Positions 22,240 through 31,713 of a DNA stretch of 62,756 bases are shown piece after piece. A program made the translations under genes and the position numbers. The DNA comes from Nocardia aobensis NBRC 100429 (lineage in GTDB: Bacteria; Actinomycetota; Actinomycetes; Mycobacteriales; Mycobacteriaceae). Location of the stretch: contig NZ_BAFQ01000293.1 of NCBI RefSeq assembly GCF_000308375.1, positions 1-62,756 of the forward strand, written 5' to 3'. Below the pieces are notes generated by a model. It searched no databases, was not told the DNA's origin, and was given only the letters and a program-made list of their open reading frames with translations. Position 1 is the stretch's first letter. Each line of letters opens with the position of its first letter.

Positions 22240-25200
22240 TTACCAGGTGTAGATATGGCCCGGTGACCACAGTCCGCTGTGGGTCTCCTGGGTGACCGCC
22301 GGGTTCGCCGGGACCGCCGAGGGATCGATGGGCGTGAGGCGTTGCAGTTCGCCCCAATCCTGGTCCCAGTCGAAGGCGAGGTAGGTGGCCAGGGTCTGCG
22401 AGCGCAGCAATTGCTGACTCCAGCCCAGCGGACCGCCGCCCGCGTGGCTTTCCCACATCGTGGTGTCGGCCGCGCCCAGGCGGTTGGGCAGGATGCGCCA
22501 GTCCGGTACCTGGGCGATGCCGTCCTTGTGGTCGAAGGGACGCTGACACGGGAACTGCAGGCCCACGGCCCAGTCCAGGAGCACCGGTTGCTTCGAGCCG
22601 ACCAGGTCGTTGAGGGTGTGCGTCTTCGGTATGCGCGGGGGAGTCAGCGCCACCCAGCGCTGTGGATCGAGGTTGTGATCCTTGGCCACGATGCGGATCA
22701 CGTTGGCGGCGGCGGGTATTCGGTCCAAGGGGACTCGCAGGTTCCGCCACGACGGCGCCGGGCCGATGTCGATCGGGGTCACCCGTCCGAGTGCGTGTGC
22801 GCTGGTCGGGGAGTCGGTGCTGCCGTATTCGATCTCCACCGGCTCACCACCGACATATCCGTTGTTCGGACCCACCGCCTGGATGCGCCCCGCCGCGGCG
22901 ATCGAGACGATGTCGCTGCGGTCGTGCTGGGCGGGCAGGCGGTACCAGCCGGTGACGAGATCGGCGGGCTGCTCCTCGCCGTAGGTGCCGAGTTCCGGCG
23001 TGGTCGCCGCATCGAGCCCGTACGGCAGTGGGGCGCCGCCGGTCTGGGTGGCCGACTCGCCGGTACCGGGTTTGTCGCCGAAGGATTTGGCGATGCTGCT
23101 GGTCTCCTCCTTCTCATCGGGAGACATGACGTCACCGACGCCGTCGGGCACGAATCCGCGCGCACCGGAGGTGAAGGTGGAGAACTGGTCGCCGACCAGC
23201 GGCTGCATCATCGAGGCGTTGGGATCGGTTTCGACCAGGACCTTGTTGGCCAATCCGCACGGATTGCCCACTACCGCATGGATATTCGAGGATGCCAGCG
23301 AGAATCCCGGATATTGCGCCACCGCGCCCGCGGTGAACGAGAACACCTCGAACACCACCAGGATCGCCGCGGCCGCCATCAGTGGCGGGAACTTCGCCAG
23401 GCGCCACGCGCGCGGCGAAACCCGGTGCGGGATGCCGGGTTTGGGCGCCCGCACATGCCACCAGATCGCCAGCAGCAGGCACAGCGCGGCGATGATCAGG
23501 AAGATCTTGCTGAACCCGATGCCGAGAACGGCAGGGGGCTCGTTCCACCACGGGACGCCGAAACTCGATACCCACCACCACTGGTTGACGCTGGTGAAGA
23601 TCTGCGCCATCGCCAGCGCCACCACCGCCGCGAACAGGGCGCGGTTGCGTGGTGAACGCATCACCCGGGGCCCCACCGCGACCGCGGTGAGGACCGCCAC
23701 CGATCCCGCCAGCCCGGCGTACACCCCGTTGTGATGGGTGAATTTCGTCGGGCAGGTCGCCATCAGCACCATGGCCCCGAAGGTCACACCGAGCAGCCGC
23801 CGCGCCGGTCCGGGCGCGGTGAACGGAATGCGGCCGCCCTTGCGCAGCAGAACGAAGACGCAGACCAGCAGGCTCAGCCACATCGCGACCATGCCGAAGC
23901 GGCGGGCGATGGAACCGTCGGCCGACGGCATGAACAGCCACTGGTAGTTCAGGTAGTCGTTGTACCAGGGGTCCGAGGGGCCGACGAGGTTGTGCACGCG
24001 CTGCATCTCGAACATCGCCGAGAGCGGTTCGACGGCGAAAGCGAAGGCCAGCACCAGCATTCCGGCCGCGGCCAGCGGCGCGAGCAGCGCCCCGTACGCC
24101 CGGATCCAGGCGGCGGCCGGCACCGGGGTTCCGTGCCGGGCACCGGCGAGTTCACGCGCTCGCGGAACACCGAATCCGACGGCCGAACGCAGTCCCGCCA
24201 GCAGCGGCGCCAGACAGATGATCCCCGAGGGCGCGGCGGTGAAACTGAACGCGGCGATCAGGATCGCGAGGGCATACGGCAGCAGCCGGTGCGTCGCGAT
24301 GGCGCGCTCCACGAGGCACCAGGTGAGCAGTACGCAGACGGCGACGACCGGCTCGGGCCGCAGCCCGTTGTTGTAGGGCAGCCACACGGCCAGGAACGCC
24401 AGCGCGCCCGTCCACACCGCCACCTTGTCGTGGCGCACGGCCACACCGAGCCGCGGGATCACCTCCCGGCTCAGCGCCAGCCAGGTGACCACGGCCGCCA
24501 GCAGCGTCGGCAGCCGCATCCACGGGCTCGCGACGCTGATCTCCGACATGTGCGCGATGATGTCGTACGGCGGCGTGCCGACCGGGTTCTCCGGAACGCC
24601 GAAGAACCGGAAGTAGTTGGCCATATATCCCGACACCAGCGAGGTCCGTGCCATCCCGAACTGATAGCCGTCGTCGGAGGTGGTGGCCCCGATGAAATGC
24701 CACACCAGCAGCGTGGCGAAGACGACGAGGTCGACGCCGGTGAACGTGCGCCACCGCTGCGGAAGCAGCCGCCTCGAACGCCGGCCGTCGGTGCGGTCCA
24801 GCCGGTACAGCGCCGCCAGCGCGACCAGCGTGAACACGACCGCCAGAACTTCGGCCGCGCGTTTGAGGACGGTCGGCGTCACCGAGAACCGGCTGTCGAC
24901 CTGCGCGACGACCTTGACGCCCTCGGCCTTGGGGAGGTCGCTGAAGATGCCGACCACCTGGGGCCGCCAGTCACCCGGCGGCAAGGTGGCGGCCTCGATA
25001 TCCGATCCGGTGATACCGACCTTGGTCGACGACATATCGGCGTGCACGGTCAAGGTGCCGTCGGCTATCGCATCGATCGGTGTGGTGAGCAGCGACTGAT
25101 TGCGCAACACGACCTCGAGTTGCGCGGCCTTACCGTCCTGTGCCGGTCGCACGCGCGCGACGAACCCGTACTTCTCGAGTTGCGGCGCTCCGGCGGGCAA

Positions 25201-25500
25201 CGTCGACGCCAGCACGCCGCCGTGCGCGCTCAGCTGCGTCATCGACCGGCCGGGAATGGTGGCATCGAAGGTCAGCGGCGCGTAGGTGACCAGCGGCGCG
25301 TCGACACTGCGGGCAGAGTCCTGTTGCGGCCACGACAGCGTGGTGTGGTCCACCTTCACCGGCAGCAGCGGCACCGCGACGGCGCACAACGCGCCCAGCA
25401 GCCCGGCGAGGAACGCTATCGGTCCGGCCCAATCGCCGCGCTGTCTACCCGAGGCCCTGGGTGTCGCGCCTGCAGTAGGCGCACCGTCCGCCCTCACCAT
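22240..25500 (-). CDS. emb: Emb-type arabinosyltransferase
   Basis: A 1086-residue GT-C arabinosyltransferase (EmbA/B/C family, usual length about 1,090). It transfers arabinofuranose from decaprenyl-phosphoryl-arabinose onto arabinan of the cell wall or lipoarabinomannan, outside the membrane. Visible features are an N-terminal transmembrane helix (AFLAGLLGALCAVAVPLLPV), an extracellular segment, the catalytic Asp pair SDDGYQFGMAR at about 276-277, many membrane helices, and the C-terminal carbohydrate-binding region. This family is the ethambutol target. ATG at 25500 was taken; a GTG at 25512 lies 7-8 nt after a TAGCAT -10 box and may be the true leaderless start. No other arabinogalactan genes flank it. 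Confidence 0.95.
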   Translation of the reverse strand: MVRADGAPTAGATPRASGRQRGDWAGPIAFLAGLLGALCAVAVPLLPVKVDHTTLSWPQQDSARSVDAPLVTYAPLTFDATIPGRSMTQLSAHGGVLASTLPAGAPQLEKYGFVARVRPAQDGKAAQLEVVLRNQSLLTTPIDAIADGTLTVHADMSSTKVGITGSDIEAATLPPGDWRPQVVGIFSDLPKAEGVKVVAQVDSRFSVTPTVLKRAAEVLAVVFTLVALAALYRLDRTDGRRSRRLLPQRWRTFTGVDLVVFATLLVWHFIGATTSDDGYQFGMARTSLVSGYMANYFRFFGVPENPVGTPPYDIIAHMSEISVASPWMRLPTLLAAVVTWLALSREVIPRLGVAVRHDKVAVWTGALAFLAVWLPYNNGLRPEPVVAVCVLLTWCLVERAIATHRLLPYALAILIAAFSFTAAPSGIICLAPLLAGLRSAVGFGVPRARELAGARHGTPVPAAAWIRAYGALLAPLAAAGMLVLAFAFAVEPLSAMFEMQRVHNLVGPSDPWYNDYLNYQWLFMPSADGSIARRFGMVAMWLSLLVCVFVLLRKGGRIPFTAPGPARRLLGVTFGAMVLMATCPTKFTHHNGVYAGLAGSVAVLTAVAVGPRVMRSPRNRALFAAVVALAMAQIFTSVNQWWWVSSFGVPWWNEPPAVLGIGFSKIFLIIAALCLLLAIWWHVRAPKPGIPHRVSPRAWRLAKFPPLMAAAAILVVFEVFSFTAGAVAQYPGFSLASSNIHAVVGNPCGLANKVLVETDPNASMMQPLVGDQFSTFTSGARGFVPDGVGDVMSPDEKEETSSIAKSFGDKPGTGESATQTGGAPLPYGLDAATTPELGTYGEEQPADLVTGWYRLPAQHDRSDIVSIAAAGRIQAVGPNNGYVGGEPVEIEYGSTDSPTSAHALGRVTPIDIGPAPSWRNLRVPLDRIPAAANVIRIVAKDHNLDPQRWVALTPPRIPKTHTLNDLVGSKQPVLLDWAVGLQFPCQRPFDHKDGIAQVPDWRILPNRLGAADTTMWESHAGGGPLGWSQQLLRSQTLATYLAFDWDQDWGELQRLTPIDPSAVPANPAVTQETHSGLWSPGHIYTW

Positions 25501-25856
25501 CGTGTCGACCACGGTCGCCGATGCTAGCGTGACGCTTCTGTTATCCGGTATTTCGTCTGTTGTTCTCAGTCTGCGCTCAGGATCTGCGGCCGAGTCGACG
25601 GCGGGTTCCGAGGGCGCGGACGCCTCCGGTCGGCGAGTTGCGCGCGGGCCGACATCGCCCGCTGATCGGACGGTCGATTCAGGTCGGCGACAACGGCTTT
25701 CACGGGGCGCTCTCACTCACCCGCGGTTGCTTAACTCACGTAACTATTCGGCGGGGTATTCCGATCGATAAGGAGTGCGGGTTGTGGCGACCTGCTCGAT
25801 CCACGGTCTGCAGACATCGATCGTGGGTAACACGCTCTCGGACGGGAGGAGACGCG
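25501..25856. other. emb upstream region, no further gene seen
   Basis: A gap of 356 bp between the divergent emb gene and the small membrane protein at 25857. A -10-like TAGCAT for emb is on the minus strand at 25526-25521. Frames crossing it lack coding character. A more AT-rich stretch at about 25725-25775 may hold the promoter of the downstream gene. Confidence 0.5.
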
Positions 25857-26063
25857 GTGTTGCTGTATCTGATGATTGTCGTCGTGGCCACGGTCGGTTC
25901 CGCCGCCCTGGCGGCGTACGGAACTTATGTCGGAACTCATCGCTCGACGAGGCGGCGAGAACGCCTTTCGATGCCCGCGCGGACCCATGTCGCGGGCGGA
26001 TATGCCGTACGGGTTCGCACCTGCCGTTCCCTGGGCGGAAGGCCGGTCGGAAGCCGTTCGTAG
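25857..26063 (+). CDS. small single-pass membrane protein
   Basis: A 68-residue protein starting at GTG 25857 behind a strong ribosome site (GGGAGGAG, about 6 nt upstream). Residues 2-27 form one hydrophobic helix (LLYLMIVVVATVGSAALAAYGTYVG). The rest is short, Arg-rich and basic (HRSTRRRERLS ... RTCRSLGGRP), placing the tail inside by the positive-inside rule. No family was recognised. It lies about 110 bp upstream of the LLM oxidoreductase on the same strand and may share its mRNA. Confidence 0.6.
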   Translation: MLLYLMIVVVATVGSAALAAYGTYVGTHRSTRRRERLSMPARTHVAGGYAVRVRTCRSLGGRPVGSRS

Positions 26064-26171
26064 TCGCCGCGCCGGCCGCGGTAGCGGTATTGGCATTCTC
26101 TTTTTTCGCAAGTACCGTATTCATCAGTGGGTGACATGGTCGCCCGGCGTAGCGGCGGGTTGGAGGTCTTC

Positions 26172-27128
26172 GTGCGTGTCGGAGTGATGATCGGACCGGA
26201 GAAGGGGGATTCCGCGCGCAAGCTGAGCCGGATGCTCGACGACGTCGCCTGGGCCGAGGATGCCGGGCTCGACACCGCGTGGATTCCGCAGATTCCCAGC
26301 GATTTCGACGCGCTGATCACCGTCGCGGCAATGGGGTTGCGGACTCGCCGCATAGAATTGGGGACCGCCGTGGTGCCGCTGCAGGCGCAACATCCGATCG
26401 CGCTGGCCCGCCAGGCGGTGTCGGCGCAGGCCGCCGCGGGTGGGCGGCTGGCGCTGGGGGTGGGCCCCTCGCATCACTGGATCGTGCGTGACATGCTCGG
26501 CTTGCCGTACGAGCGTCCGGCGGCCTACACCCGTGACTATCTGGATGTGCTGGTGGCGGGACTCGCCGGCCCGGGCGCGGTCGACGTGGAGAACGACACA
26601 TTCACCGTGCACAATCCGCTCGATCTGGGCCCGGTCGCTCCGGTGCCGGTGCTGGTGGCCGCGCTCGGACCGGTGATGTTGCGCATCGCGGGAGAGCGGG
26701 CCGACGGAACGATTCTGTGGATGGCCGACGAACGCGCGATCGCCGATCATGTGACGCCCAAGATCACCCGGGCCGCGGCCGATGCGGGCCGGAAACCGCC
26801 GCGCATCGTGGCGGGGCTGCCGGTCTGCCTGTGCCGGGCGGGAGAGGTCGAGGAGGCGAAGGCGCGGGCCAATCGCATTCTCGGCGAAGCGGAGATCTCG
26901 CCCAACTATCAGCGCCTGCTCGAACAGGGGGACGCCCGCGACGTCGGTGACATCTGCGTCGCCGGTGACGAGGCCGCCATCGCCGCCGGACTGCGCCGTT
27001 TCGCGGAGGCGGGCGCCACCGATGTCTCGATCCGGCTGCTGCCGATCGGCGAGAGCCGCGACGAACTGATCGCATCGAAGCGCCGCACCCGGGAGATGAT
27101 CGCGGAACTGGCCCGGGAATTACGATGA
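26172..27128 (+). CDS. F420-type LLM-class oxidoreductase
   Basis: A 318-residue luciferase-like TIM-barrel enzyme of the F420-dependent class. The opening MRVGVMIGPEKGDSARKLSRMLDDVAWAEDAGLDTAWIPQ is typical, followed by LGTAVVPLQAQHPIALARQA, LGVGPSHHWIVRDMLGLPYE and the cofactor-side VPVLVAALGPVMLRIAGE. Such enzymes reduce or oxidise alcohols, ketones or C=C bonds with coenzyme F420; the substrate is unknown. The GTG at 26172 follows GGAGG. The next gene, a CoA-transferase, overlaps by 4 bp, so it probably acts on the same pathway. Confidence 0.9.
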   Translation: MRVGVMIGPEKGDSARKLSRMLDDVAWAEDAGLDTAWIPQIPSDFDALITVAAMGLRTRRIELGTAVVPLQAQHPIALARQAVSAQAAAGGRLALGVGPSHHWIVRDMLGLPYERPAAYTRDYLDVLVAGLAGPGAVDVENDTFTVHNPLDLGPVAPVPVLVAALGPVMLRIAGERADGTILWMADERAIADHVTPKITRAAADAGRKPPRIVAGLPVCLCRAGEVEEAKARANRILGEAEISPNYQRLLEQGDARDVGDICVAGDEAAIAAGLRRFAEAGATDVSIRLLPIGESRDELIASKRRTREMIAELARELR

Positions 27129-28240
27129 GCGCCAACGCTTCTCCGGCGCTCGGCTCGGACCCGCGGACCGTAGCTTCACCGCAGCGCAGCTCCGCCGGCC
27201 CGCTGGCTGGGATTCGCATTCTCGAGGTCGGCACCATGCTCGCCGGTCCGTACGCGACGATGATGCTCGCGGACCTGGGCGCCGAGGTCACCAAGCTGGA
27301 ACCGGCCGGCGGCGACATCTCCCGGCAGGTCGGCGACAGCTACTTCGCGAGCCTGAACCGCGGCAAGCGCAGTATCCGGCTCGATCCCGGCAGTGTGGAC
27401 GGCCGGGCGCGCCTGGGTGAGCTGGTCGCGAATTCGCATGCGCTGCTGGTGAATTTGAAACCGTCCGCGATCCACCGGCTCGGTCTGACCTATGCGTCGC
27501 TGCGGGAATTCAACCCGGCCGTCGTCTGCGTCGCGATCACCGGATTCGGCCTCTACGGTGGCGACGATCCGGCCTTCGACTACATCGTGCAGGCCGCCAC
27601 GGGGGTCGCGGCGCTCACCGGCGATCCGGACGGACCGCCGACCCTGCCCGGCTATTCCTCCGCCGACAACTCCACCGGCCTGACCGCGGCGCTGGGTCTG
27701 CTCGCGCAGATCGTGTCCGGACGTGGCGGTCAGGTGGACGTCTGCCTGCGCGATGTGATGTTGTCGCAATTGAACTATCACGCGGCGGCCTACCTCAACG
27801 AGGACAAGCGCCCGCAGCGGCGTCCGTTCGGCGCGCACTCGTATTACGTTCCGGCGCAGCTGTTTCCGACCGCCGACGGTTACCTGGCGCTGTTCGTCAC
27901 GCATGATCGCTTCTGGAAGACCTTCGCCGCCGAGGCCGGGGTGACGGGATTCGACACCATGGCCGAACGCGTATCCCGTCGAGCCGAGGTGCTCGCCGCG
28001 GTGACCGCCGCGCTGGCCCGCGACGATGCCCGAAGCTGGGAGGCGCGACTGCGCCCACTGGGCATTCCCGCCGCGGCGGTGCGCACGCTGCCCGAAGCGC
28101 TCGACGCCACTCCCGAAGTGGTGGCCGAGGCGGGGACCTACCGGCTGGTGGCCTCGCCCATCCGAATCGACGGTTACACACCGGAATACGGCCCGCCGCC
28201 CCGGCTGGGTGAGCACGACAGTCCGGAGCCGGTGACTTGA
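27125..28240 (+). CDS. family III CoA-transferase (CaiB/BaiF-type)
   Basis: A 371-residue class III acyl-CoA:carboxylate CoA-transferase. It has the opening LAGIRILEVGTMLAGPYATMMLADLGAEVTKLEP, the conserved SYFASLNRGKRSIRLD region, and the TGDPDGPPTLPGYSSADNSTG block that includes the expected catalytic Asp near residue 160 (GGDDPAFDYIVQAATG). These enzymes move CoA between acids, activating a carboxylate without ATP. It overlaps the LLM gene by 4 bp (ATGA). It is the first CoA-activating function of the catabolic island. Confidence 0.9.
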   Translation: MSANASPALGSDPRTVASPQRSSAGPLAGIRILEVGTMLAGPYATMMLADLGAEVTKLEPAGGDISRQVGDSYFASLNRGKRSIRLDPGSVDGRARLGELVANSHALLVNLKPSAIHRLGLTYASLREFNPAVVCVAITGFGLYGGDDPAFDYIVQAATGVAALTGDPDGPPTLPGYSSADNSTGLTAALGLLAQIVSGRGGQVDVCLRDVMLSQLNYHAAAYLNEDKRPQRRPFGAHSYYVPAQLFPTADGYLALFVTHDRFWKTFAAEAGVTGFDTMAERVSRRAEVLAAVTAALARDDARSWEARLRPLGIPAAAVRTLPEALDATPEVVAEAGTYRLVASPIRIDGYTPEYGPPPRLGEHDSPEPVT

Positions 28241-28274
28241 TCCGGTAACGGGCCGACGGCACCGTCCCTCACAT

Positions 28275-28318
28275 CGCCCTCGCCACCGGGCGGGAACCGA
28301 GGCGGCCGACCGAGGGCG
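28275..28318. repeat. inverted repeat between convergent genes
   Basis: CGCCCTCG (28275-28282) and CGAGGGCG (28311-28318) can pair across a 28-nt loop. It lies between two convergent genes, so a role in transcript ending is possible, but there is no T-run. Confidence 0.3.
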
Positions 28319-28336
28319 ACCGCCGGCGTCGGGCGC

Positions 28337-29353
28337 TCATTCGTAATGGACGGTCACCGACTCGCTATCCGGTACCGCCTGGCAGGTGAGGACATACCCG
28401 TCCTCGACCTCGTCGTCGGCGAGGGCGTCGTTCACCCGCATCGTGGCGCTGCCCTCGCTGAGCCGGGCCATACACGTGGCGCAGTTGCCGGATTCGCAGG
28501 AGAACGGCGGGGTCAGGCCCGCGCGGCGGGCACTTTCCAGCAGTGTCTCGCCGGCGTGGCGCGCGACCGTGGCCTTCCTGCGGTTGAGGAAGATCGTGAC
28601 GGTGCCACCGGGGGTGCCGGATTCGGTCGCGGGCGTGGCTTTCTCGAGGGCGGCGAGTTCGGGAACCGGTGCGCCGAAGCGTTCGCTGAAGACCACCCCC
28701 GGGCCGGGAAGCGCCCCCTCCACCATTTCCATGAATTTCTCCGGCCCGCATACATAGCTGTCGGCGTGACCGTCCGCGCCGACGAACTCACGCACCGCCG
28801 CGGGATCGAGTAGTCCGGCCGCGCTGTCGAGATGCCGGACCACCTGGAGCCGGCCGCGATAGCGCTCCGCCAGCTCGAGCAGCGTGGTGCCGAAGATGAC
28901 CGACTCGGCGTCGCGGTCCGCGCACAGCAGTCGCACCTGCCGCGCGGTGGTGGCCAGCGCGCTCTTGGTCAGCGACAACACCGGCGTGATCCCGCTGCCG
29001 CCGCTGAACCCCAGGAGCGGAACCTCGGTGTCGCGCAGGCAGAATCGGCCGGTGGGCCGGCCCATGTCGATCTCGTCGCCCTCGGACACGGTGTCCAGCA
29101 ACCAGTTCGAGACCTTGCCGCCCGGAACCCGTTTGACCGTGGTCATCAGTTCGGCGTCGGTTTCCGGTGCGCTGGACATCGAATAGGACCGGTACAGCTC
29201 GATGCCGTCGACCCGGACCCGGAAGGTGCAGAACTGTCCGGCGCGATAGGTGAGCGGGCCGTCGTGCGGGGCCAGCACGAAGGTCCGCGCATCGGCGCAC
29301 TCCTTCATGATCCGGGTCACGGTCGCGGGCCGGAACATCGGGGGACTCGCCAT
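28337..29353 (-). CDS. ferredoxin-type oxygenase reductase (KshB/PaaE-like)
   Basis: A 338-residue electron-transfer flavoprotein: FAD domain (ELYRSYSMSSAP), NAD(P)H domain (FSGGSGITPVLSL, CGPEKFMEMVE) and a C-terminal plant-type [2Fe-2S] domain with the cysteine pattern CESGNCATC ... VLTCQ. This order is that of reductases feeding Rieske oxygenases, such as KshB. The ATG at 29353 follows GGAGAGG. It is divergent from an acyl-CoA ligase, and operator A (29390-29404) lies between them. The likely partner is the Rieske oxygenase at 58587-59852, whose operon bears the same operator. Confidence 0.9.
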   Translation of the reverse strand: MASPPMFRPATVTRIMKECADARTFVLAPHDGPLTYRAGQFCTFRVRVDGIELYRSYSMSSAPETDAELMTTVKRVPGGKVSNWLLDTVSEGDEIDMGRPTGRFCLRDTEVPLLGFSGGSGITPVLSLTKSALATTARQVRLLCADRDAESVIFGTTLLELAERYRGRLQVVRHLDSAAGLLDPAAVREFVGADGHADSYVCGPEKFMEMVEGALPGPGVVFSERFGAPVPELAALEKATPATESGTPGGTVTIFLNRRKATVARHAGETLLESARRAGLTPPFSCESGNCATCMARLSEGSATMRVNDALADDEVEDGYVLTCQAVPDSESVTVHYE

Positions 29354-29389
29354 GGAACGCCTCTCCTGGTATTAAGATTCTTATACAAA

Positions 29390-29404
29390 GAGAATAGCGT
29401 TCTC
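29390..29404. promoter_or_regulatory. regulon operator, site A
   Basis: GAGAATAGCGTTCTC: 5-bp perfect arms GAGAA/TTCTC, shared core with sites B to E. It is placed between the reductase gene (start 29353, minus) and the acyl-CoA ligase (start 29427, plus), so it may control both. Confidence 0.75.
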
Positions 29405-29426
29405 CTCAACGAGATGGGATTTTCTC

Positions 29427-30830
29427 ATGACCGAGCCGACGGCGATCGTGTTCGACGATCGGCACTACAGCCTGTCGCAGCTCGACGAGCTGGCCGGCGG
29501 ACTCGCGTGGACGCTGCGCGATCGCGGGGCCCGGGCGGGCAGCCGGATCGCCGTGATGTCGTCCAACCGCCCGGAATTCGTCCTCGCGGTGCTGGCCGCG
29601 TGGAAGCTCGGCGCGGCCGTGGTCCTGCTGAGCCCGGCGTGGCGGCGAGCCGAGGCCGAGCACGCGCTCGCGATCACCACCCCGGGATTCGCGATCGGTG
29701 ACCATCCCGTACTGGCCGAACTGATGCCCATGCTCGATCTCGACGAACCGATCACGCCCAGTCGCGAAGAATTCGACCCGCCGGATCCGAAATCGGATGC
29801 GGTGCTGGTGTTCAGCTCCGGCACGACCGGCCTGCCGAAGGCGGTGCGCCACACCCACGCCTCGTTCGACGCCGCGGTGCGCGACTGGCAGCAGGTGCTC
29901 GAGCTGGGTAGCGACGACCGAATCCAGATCCTGACCCCGCCGTCCCATATCCTCGGCCTGCTCAACATCGTCACCGCGCTGCGCGTCGGCGCCTGGATGC
30001 GGCTGCATCGCCGCTTCGATCCGGAGTCGATGCTGCGCAGCATCGAACGCGACCGGATCACCGTGGAGATGGCGGTGGCACCGATCGCGCTGGCCATCGC
30101 CTCGCATCCGGAGTTGGAATCGTTCGACCTGTCCTCGCTGCGCTACATCATGTGGGGCGCGACGCCGGTGACGGTGAGTGTGGCCGAAACCGTCACCCGC
30201 CGCACGGGCGTGCGCTGGCTGCCGGCCTACGGCGCCACCGAATTGCCGGTGCTGGCCTGCAATCCGATCGAGGGCGCCCGGCTGGACACGGTGGGACGGG
30301 CCGCGCCCGGGGTGTGCCTGCGGACGGTGTCGCTCGACGACGGAAAACCGTTGCCGCCCGGGGAGATCGGGGAACTCCAGGCGCGGTCGCCGTCGCTGAT
30401 GGCGGGCTATCTGCCCGACGGCGCCGACGCGGGGGCCGTGGTGGACGGCTGGTATCGCACCGGCGACGTCGGCTGGATCGACACCGACGGCTGGGTCCGC
30501 ATCACCGACCGGGTGAAGGAGATGATCAAGGTCCGCGGCTTCCAGGTCGCGCCCGCCGAAATCGAATCCGTCCTGCACGGGCATCCGGCGGTCGCCGACT
30601 GCGCGGTCTTCGGCGTGGCCGACGGCGCCGACGGCGAGGCGATCGTCGCCGCGGTGTCGGCCGCCGCGCCGGTCACCGCGGAGGAGTTGTCCGCGCTGGT
30701 CGCCGATCGCCTGGCCGGATACAAGCGGTTGCGCCGGGTGGTCTTCGTCCCCGAAATCCCGCGCCTGCCGTCCGGCAAGGTGCTGCGCCGAGTTCTCGAG
30801 GAGCGCTATGGACGTCCGTCTGACCAGTGA
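29427..30830 (+). CDS. acyl-CoA synthetase (AMP-forming)
   Basis: A 467-residue ANL-superfamily ligase. Motifs are the phosphate loop VFSSGTTGLPKAVRHTH, the adenine-binding YGATELPVLAC, the hinge WYRTGDVGWIDTDGWVRITDRVKEMIKVRGFQVAPAEIE, and the C-terminal catalytic Lys in LPSGKVLRRV. It activates a carboxylic acid to its CoA thioester via the acyl-adenylate. The substrate is unknown. It heads an operon with two acyl-CoA dehydrogenase subunits, an enoyl-CoA hydratase and an LLM enzyme, and starts 22 bp after operator A. Confidence 0.93.
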   Translation: MTEPTAIVFDDRHYSLSQLDELAGGLAWTLRDRGARAGSRIAVMSSNRPEFVLAVLAAWKLGAAVVLLSPAWRRAEAEHALAITTPGFAIGDHPVLAELMPMLDLDEPITPSREEFDPPDPKSDAVLVFSSGTTGLPKAVRHTHASFDAAVRDWQQVLELGSDDRIQILTPPSHILGLLNIVTALRVGAWMRLHRRFDPESMLRSIERDRITVEMAVAPIALAIASHPELESFDLSSLRYIMWGATPVTVSVAETVTRRTGVRWLPAYGATELPVLACNPIEGARLDTVGRAAPGVCLRTVSLDDGKPLPPGEIGELQARSPSLMAGYLPDGADAGAVVDGWYRTGDVGWIDTDGWVRITDRVKEMIKVRGFQVAPAEIESVLHGHPAVADCAVFGVADGADGEAIVAAVSAAAPVTAEELSALVADRLAGYKRLRRVVFVPEIPRLPSGKVLRRVLEERYGRPSDQ

Positions 30831-31713
30831 ACAGCGCCAATTACGTGATGCCGCGGCGAAATTGGCCGACGATCTGGGCCCCGGTTCGGTGGCGGACCTG
30901 GCCGATCGGGAGCGGATCACGCGGCTGGACAAGACCGTCGAGCTGACCGGATGGCGAGCCCTGCGCTCCGACGGCGCGTCGGGTGTGGAAGTGGCGATGG
31001 TGGCCGAGGAGTTCGGGCGCGGACTGGTCGATGTGGCGTTTCTGGGACCGGTGCTGGCCGATGACCTGCGCGGCCACCCCGCCGGAGACGAGGGGCGTTG
31101 GACGCTGGGAGTGCGTGGCCGCGCCGTCGACGCGGCCGGATGCGATCGAGCGGTGGTACTCGCCGACGGCCAGGTGCTGGCCGGCCGGCTGGGGTCCGCC
31201 GCACCGCTCGCGGATCCGACCCGGACGGCGGCCGGCCTCGACGGACGGCTCGAACACATCGGGGAACTGTCGGCCGATCAGGCGTCGCAATGGTTCGCGC
31301 TCGCGCTGGTCGGCACCACCGCGGATCTGCTGGGCGCCGCCCGGGGCGCGCAGCGGCTGGCCGTCGACTACGCGAAAGTCCGTGCACAGTACGGCGAGAC
31401 GATCGGCTCCTATCAAGCCGTCGCGCACCTGCTCGCCGAATCGCAGGCGCTGATCGAAGGTTCGGTCAGTGTGCTGCGCTACGCCGCCTGGGGGGTGGAC
31501 GAACTGGCGCCCGACGAGGCGGTGCGTGCCGCCCGCATCGCCAAGATCTACTGCGCCCGCGCCGCCCGCACCGTCTGCGAAACCGCCATCCAGGTGCACG
31601 GCGGCATCGGCAACACCTGGGAATGCCTGGCGCACATCTATCTTCGCCGCGTCCTGGTCTCGACCGAACTGTTTCCCGTCCGTCTGGAGGAGATCGCCCG
31701 TGGACTTTCGTGA
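30808..31713 (+). CDS. acyl-CoA dehydrogenase, smaller subunit
   Basis: A 301-residue acyl-CoA dehydrogenase-like protein, shorter than the usual 380-400. The N-terminal half is compressed, while the C-terminal helical FAD domain is kept (LGAARGAQRLAVDYAKVRAQYGETIGSYQAVAHLLAE ... CETAIQVHGGIGNTWECLAHIYLRR). It starts inside the end of the ligase gene, and the next dehydrogenase gene starts 14 bp before its stop. Such short/long pairs form mixed-subunit tetramers, as known for mycobacterial FadE pairs in sterol side-chain oxidation, with one FAD per heterodimer. Confidence 0.9.
   Translation: MDVRLTSEQRQLRDAAAKLADDLGPGSVADLADRERITRLDKTVELTGWRALRSDGASGVEVAMVAEEFGRGLVDVAFLGPVLADDLRGHPAGDEGRWTLGVRGRAVDAAGCDRAVVLADGQVLAGRLGSAAPLADPTRTAAGLDGRLEHIGELSADQASQWFALALVGTTADLLGAARGAQRLAVDYAKVRAQYGETIGSYQAVAHLLAESQALIEGSVSVLRYAAWGVDELAPDEAVRAARIAKIYCARAARTVCETAIQVHGGIGNTWECLAHIYLRRVLVSTELFPVRLEEIARGLS

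Noticed and set aside
23731..25527. Open plus-strand frame of about 598 codons opposite emb
   Set aside because: Arg/Gln/Asp-rich shadow of the arabinosyltransferase, no recognisable protein features.
25501..25716. N-terminal extension of the arabinosyltransferase by 72 codons
   Set aside because: The extension is Arg/Ser/Pro-rich, passes through the likely -10 box, and makes the protein longer than the family.
28275..28318. Intrinsic terminator between the CoA-transferase and reductase genes
   Set aside because: The stem is 8 bp, but the 28-nt loop and missing T-run make a classical terminator doubtful; kept only as a low-confidence repeat.
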